Shown piece by piece: positions 1-8,116 of a stretch of DNA of 64,000 nucleotides (within the stretch, counting starts at the first letter, position 1; every line of letters begins with the position of its first letter). Below the pieces are notes generated by a model. That model was not told the DNA's origin. It worked only from the letters and a program-made list of their open reading frames with translations, and searched no databases. The DNA is from Spirochaeta lutea (lineage in GTDB: Bacteria > Spirochaetota > Spirochaetia > DSM-27196 > Salinispiraceae). The stretch lies in the NCBI RefSeq assembly GCF_000758165.1, contig NZ_JNUP01000064.1, forward strand, positions 205,265-269,264. Direction: 5' to 3'. The position numbers and the translations under genes are program-made.

Positions 1-2
1 TT

Positions 3-632
3 ATCCAGGGCCAGCGCTCCCAGGGGGTATGGTCGGTGATTAAACACTATCCAGGACATGGAGATACCACCCAGGACAGCCACCATCAGGTGGTGGAATT
101 TGAGGCGGATATCGGGGAATTGATGGACGGGGCCCTGGTTCCGTTTATCCGGGGGATTGATGCCGGGGCTGCAGGGATTATGGCCGCGCATATTGCCTAC
201 CCTCGGGTGGATGAAACAGGGCTGCCTGCTTCGGTTTCGCCGGTGTTGTTAGGGGGACTTCTGCGGGAACGCCTGGGGTTTGATGGGTTAATAGTGACCG
301 ATGCCCTGGAGATGCGCGGATTATCCCGGGTGATGTCCCCTGAGCAAGCCGCCGTTCAGGCTGTATTAGCCGGGGCGGACTGTATTCTGACCACCGAAGA
401 TCCTCTACCGACGAGAGATGCCATCGTTGCGGCGGTACGGACCGGGGTTATTTCCAGAGATCGAATCGTTCAATCGGTCAGGAGAATTCTGGGGATGAAA
501 GGGGAGATGGGTCTGCTGGGAGGCATTGGAATCACCCTGGAAGAGGCTGTAACTAAGGCTGAGGGAATAATCGGTCGTCCGGAACATAAAATGCGGTTAG
601 AATCCCTGATTTCCGGGGCTGGCGGGATTTGA
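3..632 (+). CDS. GH3 beta-N-acetylhexosaminidase (NagZ-like), 5' end missing
   Basis: C-terminal part of a glycoside hydrolase family 3 protein; the frame is already open at the window's left edge, so the start is missing. The visible segment carries the NagZ-type motif KHYPGHGDT followed by DSHHQ, the substrate-binding and catalytic loop of bacterial beta-N-acetylglucosaminidases that recycle peptidoglycan. Further on, a GFDGLIVTDALEMRG segment contains the aspartate expected as nucleophile (VTDALEM is typical of NagZ). The family usually has 340-400 residues, or more with an extra C-terminal domain, so roughly half is seen here. No signal peptide can be judged. It ends about 110 bp before pntA, which has its own promoter, so the two are probably separate units. 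Confidence is high for GH3/NagZ type, lower for exact substrate. Confidence 0.85.
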   Translation: MQGQRSQGVWSVIKHYPGHGDTTQDSHHQVVEFEADIGELMDGALVPFIRGIDAGAAGIMAAHIAYPRVDETGLPASVSPVLLGGLLRERLGFDGLIVTDALEMRGLSRVMSPEQAAVQAVLAGADCILTTEDPLPTRDAIVAAVRTGVISRDRIVQSVRRILGMKGEMGLLGGIGITLEEAVTKAEGIIGRPEHKMRLESLISGAGGI

Positions 633-676
633 CAGCTTTAGAATTCTGGTTAAGATGACTAAACCAGGCAGGTATA

Positions 677-705
677 TTGAATGCTTGTCTGTTTTTATAT
701 ATATT
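677..705 (+). promoter_or_regulatory. Sigma-70-type promoter of the pnt operon
   Basis: TTGAAT (677-682), a 17-base spacer and TATATT (700-705) lie in a strongly AT-rich stretch 40 bases before the pntA start. Both hexamers are close to consensus and spacing is ideal. The pntA ribosome site AAGGAG follows at about 731-736. Confidence 0.6.
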
Positions 706-744
706 AAAATGAATATATAAGCCAATTGAAAAGGAGTTGGACGC

Positions 745-1896
745 ATGATTATAGGTGTACCAAAGGAGTTGCATCCCGATGAACTGCGGGTTGCCCTGGT
801 GCCTGTTCAGGTTCCTCGGTTAAAAAAAGCTGGTCACGAGGTGCTTATTGAAACGGGGGCGGGTGAAGCTGCGGGGTATCCCGACCAGGAGTACCAGGAA
901 AAAGGTGCTCAGCTGGTTGGCCGTGGGGATGTTTTTGCCAAATCAGATTTTCTGGTTACCCTTCGCGGGGGGGCGAATGCCGATGAACAGTTTGTAAAGG
1001 ATGCCCAGGGCCTACAGGACGGCGCTTCGGTTATCGGAATGTTGGATCCCTATGAGCCCCATGATCTGTTTACCCTCTACGGGAAGAAAAAAATTACCGC
1101 GTATTCCTTGGAGTTGATTCCCCGTATTACCCGAGCCCAGAGTATGGATGTACTATCGTCCATGGCAAACCTGGCGGGTTACAAGGCAGCCTTGTTGGCT
1201 GCGGATAATTTGAAGAAGATGTTTCCAATGATGATGACCGCAGCGGGGACGATTGTGCCTGCTAAGGCGTTTATTCTAGGGGTCGGGGTGGCCGGGCTCC
1301 AGGCCATTGCAACCACCAAACGGTTGGGTGCTGTGGTGAGTGCATACGATGTACGGCCGGCGGTTAAGGATCAGGTGTTAAGTCTGGGGGCGAAGTTTGT
1401 GGAAATGGAGCTGGATACCGCAGACAGCGAGTCCTCAGGCGGATATGCCAAGGCCATGGATGAAGAGTTCTACCGAAAACAACGGGAGCTTCTGACCGGT
1501 GTCTTAAAGGAAACGGATGTTGTTATTACAACGGCGGCCATTCCCGGGAAAAAGTCGCCGGTGTTGATCACCGAGGAAATGGTCAAAGAGATGCAGCCAG
1601 GTTCGGTTGTTGTGGACCTGGCGGTGGAACGCGGGGGCAACTGTGAATTATCCGAGGCTGGGAAGACCGTCGTGAAACACGGGGTCACCATTATCGGTCC
1701 GGTAAATGTTCCTGCTGCATTGGCCTACCATGCCAGCCAGCTCTTTTCCAAGAACCTGGAGACCTTCTTCCTGAATCTCTTTTCAAAGGAGGGGGATTTA
1801 AAGTCCCCAGGTGAGGATGAGATCGTGGATACTACCCGTATTCTGGCTGACGGCGGTGCTGTGCATGAGGACCGTCGGAAGATTCTGGGGCTGTAG
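745..1896 (+). CDS. pntA: NAD(P) transhydrogenase subunit alpha part 1 (PntAA)
   Basis: NAD(H)-binding domain I subunit of proton-translocating transhydrogenase, which passes hydride from NADH to NADP+ using the proton gradient. The 383-residue protein begins MIIGVPKELHPDE, typical of the alanine dehydrogenase/PntA family, contains the RAQSMDVLSSMANLAGYKA region and a Rossmann segment VGVAGLQAIATTKRLGA, and ends before any membrane helices. Those helices are encoded separately by the next gene, so this is the split three-gene form of the enzyme common in many bacteria. Start at ATG 745 is supported by AAGGAG 9 bases upstream. It is first in a three-gene operon with pntAB and pntB. Nothing odd was seen. 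Confidence 0.96.
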   Translation: MIIGVPKELHPDELRVALVPVQVPRLKKAGHEVLIETGAGEAAGYPDQEYQEKGAQLVGRGDVFAKSDFLVTLRGGANADEQFVKDAQGLQDGASVIGMLDPYEPHDLFTLYGKKKITAYSLELIPRITRAQSMDVLSSMANLAGYKAALLAADNLKKMFPMMMTAAGTIVPAKAFILGVGVAGLQAIATTKRLGAVVSAYDVRPAVKDQVLSLGAKFVEMELDTADSESSGGYAKAMDEEFYRKQRELLTGVLKETDVVITTAAIPGKKSPVLITEEMVKEMQPGSVVVDLAVERGGNCELSEAGKTVVKHGVTIIGPVNVPAALAYHASQLFSKNLETFFLNLFSKEGDLKSPGEDEIVDTTRILADGGAVHEDRRKILGL

Positions 1897-1940
1897 ACCC
1901 GACCCAGGGTTCTTGTTGTTCTTAAATTGAAGGAGTTGAT

Positions 1941-2219
1941 ATGGATTTAGTGAGCTTGATTACCGTATTTGTGCTTGCGGTTTTTCTAGGATTTGAGGTG
2001 ATAACTAAGGTGCCGCCGATTCTGCACACTCCCCTAATGTCGGGTTCGAATGCTATATCCGGCATAGCGATTATCGGTGCGTTAATTGCTACCGGGGCGG
2101 AGAATAGTACGGTTAGTACGGTATTGGGTGTGATCGCTCTGGTGGCCGCTACCATCAATGTTGTTGGGGGTTTTTTAGTGACCCATCGTATGCTGGACAA
2201 GTTTAAAAAGAAGGATTAG
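1941..2219 (+). CDS. NAD(P) transhydrogenase subunit alpha part 2 (PntAB)
   Basis: Small 92-residue integral membrane subunit that supplies the C-terminal transmembrane helices of the alpha chain in split transhydrogenases. It shows three to four hydrophobic helices, and the segment KVPPILHTPLMSGSNAISG is the hallmark of this subunit, including the HTPLMSG loop. AAGGAG lies 6 bases before the ATG. It sits 44 bp after pntA and 3 bp before pntB, so all three are surely one transcript and one membrane complex. Confidence 0.95.
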   Translation: MDLVSLITVFVLAVFLGFEVITKVPPILHTPLMSGSNAISGIAIIGALIATGAENSTVSTVLGVIALVAATINVVGGFLVTHRMLDKFKKKD

Positions 2220-2222
2220 GCC

Positions 2223-3659
2223 ATGGAATTAACGGTTATTACGAATCTTGTGTACCTTCTGGCCGCGGTTCTGTTTATTTTGGGTCTGAAGGGGCTCGGA
2301 CATCCTCGGACTGCGGTGCGGGGTAATCTGCTGGGGGCTGTTGCCATGCTTATGGCTATTGTGGTGACCCTGGTGGCTAATGAAATTGTAAAAGTAGAAT
2401 GGGTTATTGCAGGTATTGTTCTGGGAAGTTTAATTGGCGGAGTGTTGGCCCTCAAGATAAAGATGACTGCCATGCCTCAGCTGGTTGGATTATTCAATGG
2501 TTTCGGGGGGTTGGCATCGGTTCTGGTGGCAACGGTTGCAATTATTGACGCGGTTACGGGTTTTTCCATGGGCAAGGCGGTTACCGGTCTTGTGCAGCGT
2601 CTCGGGGGTGTGGCATTTGATCCCCAATTCGTGGTTGCAACAGCCTTTTCAGCCTTCGTTGGAGGGGTTACGTTCTGGGGATCGTTGATTGCCTTCGGGA
2701 AATTGCAAGGGATCGTCTCTGAAAAGTCGGTTCGGTACCCTGGAGACCAGATCGTAAAGGCCTTGGTTTTTGTTGCATCCCTGGTAATGGGCGTTTTAGT
2801 GGTGATTGAGCCCTCGAATCTGACCTATTACTGGATACTGCTGGGATTATCCTCACTTCTTGGTCTCTTGCTGACCGTACCCATCGGCGGCGCGGATATG
2901 CCAATTGTTATTGCCCTGCTGAATTCCTACTCGGGAATCGCTGCAGCCGCTACAGGATTTGTGCTTAATAATACCATTTTGATTATTGCCGGATCCTTGG
3001 TGGGGGCCAGCGGGATTATTCTGACTCAGATTATGTGTAAGGCCATGAACCGGTCCTTGGCGAATGTACTGTTCGGCGGACTGGGGGGAGCCCAGGTCCA
3101 GGAGGATCTTGGGGATATCTATACGGGTAAGATCAAATCCACCAGCGCCGATGAGGTTGCCATGATTCTGAAGAGCGCCCAGCGGGTGGTGTTCGTTCCC
3201 GGTTACGGGATGGCGGTGGCCCGGGCCCAGACTGCTGTTCGTCAGCTTACCGAGGCACTGGAAAAAGACGGAATCCAGGTGGAATTCGGTATACACCCCG
3301 TTGCCGGCCGGATGCCGGGTCACATGAATGTTCTGCTCGCTGAGGAGAATATCAGCTACGATAAACTGCGTGAAATGGATGCGATCAATCCGAGTTTTCC
3401 AAACACTGATGTGGCCATTGTGATCGGAGCGAACGATGTAGTGAACCCTCTGGCCAGAGATAGCCAGGGCTCACCAATTTCGGGCATGCCCATTTTAGAC
3501 GTCGATAAGGCTCGGACCGTGGTGGTTATTAAGCGGTCCTTGAGTCCGGGATTTGCAGGGATTGATAATCCCCTTTTCGCTGCTGATAATACCTTGATGC
3601 TCTTTGGCGACGGGAAACAGGCGGTTGAAGATATGATATCTGCCTATAAGGACGCTTAA
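2223..3659 (+). CDS. pntB: NAD(P) transhydrogenase subunit beta (PntB)
   Basis: Membrane domain II plus NADP(H)-binding domain III of transhydrogenase. The 478-residue protein has about nine hydrophobic helices through residue ~270, including the helix with GGADMPIVIALLNSYSG that lines the proton path, followed by a soluble domain with VPGYGMAVARAQ and a GANDVVNPLARD segment that binds NADP(H). Length is normal for the family (about 460-480). The start ATG 2223 overlaps the ribosome site region of pntAB's tail (AAGGATTAGGCC). A strong terminator follows 33 bases after the stop, closing the operon. Confidence 0.97.
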   Translation: MELTVITNLVYLLAAVLFILGLKGLGHPRTAVRGNLLGAVAMLMAIVVTLVANEIVKVEWVIAGIVLGSLIGGVLALKIKMTAMPQLVGLFNGFGGLASVLVATVAIIDAVTGFSMGKAVTGLVQRLGGVAFDPQFVVATAFSAFVGGVTFWGSLIAFGKLQGIVSEKSVRYPGDQIVKALVFVASLVMGVLVVIEPSNLTYYWILLGLSSLLGLLLTVPIGGADMPIVIALLNSYSGIAAAATGFVLNNTILIIAGSLVGASGIILTQIMCKAMNRSLANVLFGGLGGAQVQEDLGDIYTGKIKSTSADEVAMILKSAQRVVFVPGYGMAVARAQTAVRQLTEALEKDGIQVEFGIHPVAGRMPGHMNVLLAEENISYDKLREMDAINPSFPNTDVAIVIGANDVVNPLARDSQGSPISGMPILDVDKARTVVVIKRSLSPGFAGIDNPLFAADNTLMLFGDGKQAVEDMISAYKDA

Positions 3660-3691
3660 GAGACGACAATCGATAGTTTTCGGATTGTAGG

Positions 3692-3727
3692 GGGGTATGT
3701 ACGGGTTTCCGTACATACCCCTTTTTT
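3692..3727 (+). terminator. Rho-independent terminator of the pnt operon
   Basis: A perfect 13-bp stem (3692-3704 with 3709-3721; half-site GGGGTATGTACGG) closes a GTTT loop and is followed by six Ts. It lies 32 bp after the pntB stop. The minus-strand side has no T run, so it should serve the + strand only. Confidence 0.92.
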
Positions 3728-3783
3728 GCGGACATTTACATGGACGGTGGGGCGGATGGCGGATCGAGGTCTGGAACGTGGAC

Positions 3784-5019
3784 CTATTGGGCCTCTTGAT
3801 CCTGGTACCGCTGCGCGACTTGCTGGAGTTGGGGATAGACCTCAAAGAAGCATTCCACGACCTCCGGGTCGAACTTGGAGCCGGACAGGGATCGGAGTTC
3901 TTCCAGGACATCTTCTTCTTTCCAGGCCTCCTTATAGGAGCGTTTGGACCTCAAAGCATCGTACACATCGGCGATAGCGACTATGCGGCCGAAGATGGGG
4001 ATTTCTTTGCCTTTTCTACCTAGTACCTGTCCGTCTGCGTCGGTTTTTTCCGGTAACCCTGTTTCCAGATTGATGTATCCGGGGTAGCCGGTGCCATCCC
4101 AGTTTTCATGGTGGGTTAGGGCGACCAGCCGGGCAAGTTTATCGAATTCGCTCTGTTCATCGAGGAAGAGTTTGGCACCGAATATGGTATGGTGCTGCAT
4201 GATTTTATATTCCTCCGGGGTGAAGCGGGCGGGTTTTTTAAGAATGATATCGCTGATAGCCACCTTTCCGGCATCGTGGAGCATGGCGGCCATACGAAGA
4301 TTATCCCGGTCCTTCTGAATTTTGTGGTCAGGGATGCCCTTTTTTGAGGCCCAGCGCTCGTAAATCTCCACGGAGTACCCTGCTACGCGGTTTACATGGG
4401 CTCCGGTTTCTTTAGGGTCGCGGAGCTCGGCCATTTGAATCATCCTGAGTAATAAGGCTCGGGTCATTTGGGCCCGCTCGAGAGTAATGACTACATTGTT
4501 TGCGAAATGGTTAATTAGCAGTTCGTCCTCCCGCGTAAAGGGTTCGTAGCCCTCGGAACCCGCTCGTTTGTTGATGACCTGCAATACGCCCAGGAGGTTT
4601 CCCATGTTCGAGAGCATGGGCACGGCCAGCATGGACTGGCTATGGTATTCACTCACCTTGTCATAGAAGGGGTCGAAGGTGTAGGGAGCGGACTCGGGGA
4701 TGGAGTATACATCCTCTATATTGACGATCCGCCGGGTTTTCGCACAGTAGCCGGAGATGGTTTTTTTGTTTATGGGGATTTTGAAGATGTTGTATATCAG
4801 CTTTTGGCCTTCAGGCAGCTTTGCTTGAAGGCTGTCGTTCTGACTGTAGCTGATTTCCAGTTTTCCGTCGTTTACAATATATATTGAGCCGGCTTCGGCA
4901 TTAACTAACCGTCGCGCAACCTGGAGGATTCGTTCCAGCAGGATGTCCTGGTCTTGAATTTTATTCAAATCGGAATCTATGGTGATGATCTCTTGAAGTT
5001 TATCGCTGTCGCTTATCAT
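3784..5019 (-). CDS. GAF domain / HD-GYP cyclic-di-GMP phosphodiesterase
   Basis: Soluble 411-residue signalling protein. Residues about 15-180 form a GAF-type sensory domain (AEAGSIYIVNDGKLEISYS... LLGVLQVINKRAG). Residues about 190-385 are an HD-GYP phosphodiesterase domain with the metal-binding set MLHDAGKVAISD, HHTIFGAKL, THHENWDGTGYPGY and IADVYDALRSKRSYKEA. The GYP tripeptide and all expected His/Asp ligands are present, so it should hydrolyse cyclic di-GMP. No membrane segment is seen, so the signal is likely intracellular. ATG 5019 has AAGGAAG upstream. It stands alone between the pnt operon and the ribosomal protein genes. Confidence 0.93.
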   Translation of the reverse strand: MISDSDKLQEIITIDSDLNKIQDQDILLERILQVARRLVNAEAGSIYIVNDGKLEISYSQNDSLQAKLPEGQKLIYNIFKIPINKKTISGYCAKTRRIVNIEDVYSIPESAPYTFDPFYDKVSEYHSQSMLAVPMLSNMGNLLGVLQVINKRAGSEGYEPFTREDELLINHFANNVVITLERAQMTRALLLRMIQMAELRDPKETGAHVNRVAGYSVEIYERWASKKGIPDHKIQKDRDNLRMAAMLHDAGKVAISDIILKKPARFTPEEYKIMQHHTIFGAKLFLDEQSEFDKLARLVALTHHENWDGTGYPGYINLETGLPEKTDADGQVLGRKGKEIPIFGRIVAIADVYDALRSKRSYKEAWKEEDVLEELRSLSGSKFDPEVVECFFEVYPQLQQVAQRYQDQEAQ

Positions 5020-5170
5020 ATGCTTCCTTATTGTTCCATTATGAATTCATAATCGGGGTTTTACAAGGATGGCTGAAGAATATATAGCTGTGAGGTGGCT
5101 CCTTGATGCGGTCGCTTGGCGCCAACCAGGGGCTCCGGGTGGGGTTGAGTAGCCGGGCAGGAACGTTGGG

Positions 5171-5197
5171 AAAAAAAAACAGCTCCCTGGGGAGCTG
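5171..5197 (-). terminator. Terminator of the rpmG-rpmB operon
   Basis: On the minus strand a stem CAGCTCC/GGAGCTG with a short loop (5180-5197) is followed by nine Ts (5171-5179). It lies 25 bp after the rpmB stop. Confidence 0.9.
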
Positions 5198-5222
5198 CTT
5201 CTATTACTGCAGGTGGATGGGT

Positions 5223-5462
5223 TTACATAACATCCTTTAGTGTCAGTCCCTTTTTTCGAAGGAATGCTGACAGGCCTACCTTGGTAATGCTGCGGATAGC
5301 ACTGGTTGAAAGACGCAGCCGAACCTCACGGCCCAGTTCAGGGTCATAAAAACGCTTGTACTGGATGTTTGGCTTCTGCCAGCGCTTATTCTTGTTGTTG
5401 GCGTGAGAAACATTGTTTCCCGCCATGGGTTTCTTACCGCTTATAACACACTTTCTTGACAC
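5223..5462 (-). CDS. rpmB: 50S ribosomal protein L28
   Basis: 79-residue structural protein of the large ribosomal subunit, recognised by SRKCVISGKKPMAGNNVSHA near the N-terminus and the KVGLSAFLRKKGLTLKDVM ending. A longer frame opens at a TTG (5474), but that TTG lies inside GGAGG, which is the ribosome site for the GTG at 5462; starting at GTG gives the normal L28 N-terminus. It is the second gene of rpmG-rpmB with a 43-bp gap and is followed by a good terminator. Confidence 0.96.
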   Translation of the reverse strand: MSRKCVISGKKPMAGNNVSHANNKNKRWQKPNIQYKRFYDPELGREVRLRLSTSAIRSITKVGLSAFLRKKGLTLKDVM

Positions 5463-5505
5463 GGGATCCTCCAAATACGGTTTTCTTACTGGTTAGGCGC
5501 TGCTC

Positions 5506-5676
5506 TTAGAACTTGCTTGTTTCTTTATAGAGAACGTGCTTCCGAACCACCGGATCGTATTTTTTGAGCTCCATCTTGTTTGGAAGATTGCGCTTGTTCT
5601 TGGTGGTATAGTAGCAGTGACCGCTCTCTGTACTCTGAAGACGTACCTTTGCAGCACCTTTATTTGCTTTTGCCAT
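5506..5676 (-). CDS. rpmG: 50S ribosomal protein L33
   Basis: 56-residue ribosomal protein. Translation of the minus strand begins [19 protein letters not shown] and ends [17 protein letters not shown]. It has only one cysteine (GHCYYTT), so it lacks the paired CxxC motifs of zinc-binding L33 and is the zinc-independent type. A GAGGTGAAG sequence precedes the ATG. It is first in the operon with rpmB; a TTGACA promoter lies 33-62 bp upstream. Confidence 0.95.
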   Translation of the reverse strand: MAKANKGAAKVRLQSTESGHCYYTTKNKRNLPNKMELKKYDPVVRKHVLYKETSKF

Positions 5677-5708
5677 AGTTCTTCACCTCATCATGCTGAT
5701 AGGGGCAC

Positions 5709-5738
5709 ACATTACTATTATTTCCTTGGAGGTGTCAA
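5709..5738 (-). promoter_or_regulatory. Promoter of rpmG-rpmB
   Basis: Minus-strand TTGACA (5738-5733), an 18-base spacer and TAATGT (5714-5709). The -35 box is perfect; the -10 box is moderate. Confidence 0.5.
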
Positions 5739-5822
5739 CAGAAAGTGGGGATAGTTATGGGCTTAACTCTAGATATAATCAAAGATTAGGCGATTTGTCT
5801 AGATGTAGGGGCGGGAGTGGAC

Positions 5823-5857
5823 TTGCATAATATTTAAAACCTTCCTATTATTATGCA
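5823..5857 (+). promoter_or_regulatory. Promoter with flanking 9-bp inverted repeat (putative operator)
   Basis: TTGCAT (5823-5828), a 17-base spacer and TATTAT (5846-5851) form a near-ideal promoter for the DUF4914 gene. A perfect inverted repeat, TGCATAATA (5824-5832) and TATTATGCA (5849-5857), overlaps both boxes, as an operator for a dimeric repressor would. The second arm also lies in a local palindrome TTATGCATAA. The regulator is unknown. Confidence 0.6.
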
Positions 5858-5887
5858 TAATTATACAATAAAAGAAGCGGAGATACC

Positions 5888-7756
5888 ATGGATAAACAAC
5901 TACTATCAAAACTGCGGATCTCAGAAGAGCTGAAAAGCGTTCTTGAGTCTGCCCAGAACATTATCGTTCCCGAATCCCGGCAGCAGCTGTTGGATCTCAC
6001 ATTCATGGGAAGCGATGTTCACGAGGTTGCATATGAGGTGCCCGGCAAGGGGCGCGTGGTGGAAGCAACGGTAACCCGCTGTAAAAACGGAGCATCAGTA
6101 AACTATATTGAACCCTATATGCGGCGCCGTGATCCCGAAGCAATGGTGATTGCCGATGAGCTTCCCACGGATAAAACAAAGTACCAAGACCGGTTCGGTA
6201 GCGGCTTTACCCAGACCCGGAAGGAGGCCCTCCAGTGGCTGGCCCAGCAGAAGGACCTGGTTGTTATGCCCTTTTTATCCGGGGATGATGCTGAGGGGTA
6301 CCCCTCCCTGCTCATTTGTCCTGCCAATGCAGGATTTTTCGTAACCGGCTTGGCGGATCTCCAGGGGTTCATCCCGAAGGCCGAGCTGAAAGACGGGTTC
6401 GAGCCCATCGGAATGCTCTTCATCGTGCCTCCCTTTAGGCATACCCACTTTAAGGGCCGCCAGGTTGTGGTGCATAACCGGACCCCCAAGGTTCATGAGG
6501 AGTTCTGTTTTAATCTCTACCCCGGTCCGAGCGCAAAAAAGGGTGTGTACAGTATCCTTCTCCACCAGGGCGAGAAGGAGGGTTGGGTTACCCTGCATAG
6601 CTCAGCGGTCCGCCTGATAACCCCCTACGATAATGAGTTTGTGATTCTCCATGAAGGGGCCAGCGGCGGCGGAAAGTCCGAGATGACCCAGGCAATTCAT
6701 CGCATGCCCGACGGCCGGATAATGCTGGCGGAGAATACCTTGACGAAGGATAGAATTTTCCTGGAGATGCACGATACCTGCGAGCTTCATCCGGTGGCCG
6801 ACGATATGGCTATTGCCCATCCGAGCCCGACAGGGGACGGGAAGCTAGCTATTACCGATGCAGAGAATGGTTGGTTTTTGCGGGTCGACCATCTGGATGA
6901 GTACGGCAGAGAGCCGAGCCTGGAAAAACTCTGTATTAATCCGCCGGAACCCCTGATCTTCTTGAACATTGATGGAAAGCCCAATGCCACTGCGCTTATT
7001 TGGGAACATACCATGGATGAGCCGGGTAAACCCTGCCCAAATCCCCGGGTGGTAATGCCCCGACGCCACGTGGAAAACATTGTGAGCGGCAAGGTTGAGG
7101 TGGATGTACGATCCTTTGGGGTTCGGACTCCGCCCACCACCAAGGAAAAACCCAATTACGGCATCCTGGGTATGCTCCATATTCTGCCTCCCGCCCTCGG
7201 CTGGCTCTGGAGGCTGGTTGCTCCCCGGGGACACGCAAACCCGAGTATTGTGAGTTCCAAGGGGCTGACCAGCGAGGGCGTCGGCTCTTACTGGCCTTTT
7301 GCAACGGGGAAGATGGTGACCCAGGCCAACCTGCTGCTGGAGCTTATTATGAAGACTCCCAATACACGCTACGTGCTAATTCCGAACCAGTATGTCGGTG
7401 CCTACCATGTGGGATTTAAGCCTGAATGGATTGCCCGGGAGTACATCGCCAGGCGCGGAAGCGTAAAATTCCGGGACGGTCAACTCCTAGCCAGCCGGTG
7501 TCCGCTCCTAGGGTATACCCTGCCGGGGTTCCGGGTGAACGGCCAGGATATTCCCCATACCCTGCTGCAGGTTCACGACCAGGTTGAGGTGGGTCTTGAG
7601 GGCTACGATGCCGGGGCGAAGATTTTGTATGACTTCTTCAAAGACGAGCTGAAAAAATACGATACCCCGGAACTGCATCCCCTGGGCCGGAAGATAATTG
7701 ATACTGTGCTGAACGAGGGCAACGTAGATGCCTTTAATGCAGTAATGCCGGGGTGA
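5888..7756 (+). CDS. DUF4914 family P-loop protein
   Basis: 622-residue soluble protein that I assign to the DUF4914 family, function unestablished. The clearest motif is a phosphate-binding loop, HEGASGGGKSEMTQAI (about residues 254-269), of the kind found in PEP carboxykinase and HPr kinase folds, so a nucleotide-dependent kinase or carboxykinase-like role is possible. The C-terminal third has conserved-looking aromatic/Gly segments (SYWPFATGKMVTQANLL, NQYVGAYHVGFKPEW). There is no signal peptide or membrane helix. GCGGAG precedes ATG 5888. It is a single-gene unit with its own promoter/operator and a strong terminator, so its expression is probably individually controlled. Confidence 0.75.
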   Translation: MDKQLLSKLRISEELKSVLESAQNIIVPESRQQLLDLTFMGSDVHEVAYEVPGKGRVVEATVTRCKNGASVNYIEPYMRRRDPEAMVIADELPTDKTKYQDRFGSGFTQTRKEALQWLAQQKDLVVMPFLSGDDAEGYPSLLICPANAGFFVTGLADLQGFIPKAELKDGFEPIGMLFIVPPFRHTHFKGRQVVVHNRTPKVHEEFCFNLYPGPSAKKGVYSILLHQGEKEGWVTLHSSAVRLITPYDNEFVILHEGASGGGKSEMTQAIHRMPDGRIMLAENTLTKDRIFLEMHDTCELHPVADDMAIAHPSPTGDGKLAITDAENGWFLRVDHLDEYGREPSLEKLCINPPEPLIFLNIDGKPNATALIWEHTMDEPGKPCPNPRVVMPRRHVENIVSGKVEVDVRSFGVRTPPTTKEKPNYGILGMLHILPPALGWLWRLVAPRGHANPSIVSSKGLTSEGVGSYWPFATGKMVTQANLLLELIMKTPNTRYVLIPNQYVGAYHVGFKPEWIAREYIARRGSVKFRDGQLLASRCPLLGYTLPGFRVNGQDIPHTLLQVHDQVEVGLEGYDAGAKILYDFFKDELKKYDTPELHPLGRKIIDTVLNEGNVDAFNAVMPG

Positions 7757-7835
7757 TCCACCGGGGTTGCTTCAGATGACCATGCCACGGTAGGTGGCTG
7801 AAACCCAGGGCGCCTGTGCAGGGCGCCGGGAACTG

Positions 7836-7876
7836 AGCCGGGCCGATCTCGCTGATGCGGGGGCCCGGCTTTTTTA
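7836..7876 (+). terminator. Terminator after the DUF4914 gene
   Basis: A 9-bp stem AGCCGGGCC (7836-7844) with GGCCCGGCT (7862-7870), a 17-base loop and a run of Ts to 7876. The rest of the 7757-8116 gap is GC-rich and holds another short palindrome (GGGCGCC repeated near 7809-7827), but I see no gene in it. Confidence 0.85.
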
Positions 7877-8116
7877 TTGCCTTGGGCGCACTAGTAATTA
7901 GGGACTGGGCAAGGGGCCGGAAGCGGGTGCCGCCGGGGGGATGGGTGCCGAGATCGGCTCCGAGGCGGTACCGCAGAGGGGGGAAGGGCTTGAGGAGCGG
8001 TCTCCGGAATGCTGGGGCATGGGAATCACCCTGTAATACCGAGGAGGAAACCCAGAGGCCGGGAAATTGCAATTTGCCGAAAGCTTAGTATACTGGTGGG
8101 ACCTGGAGGACAGAGT

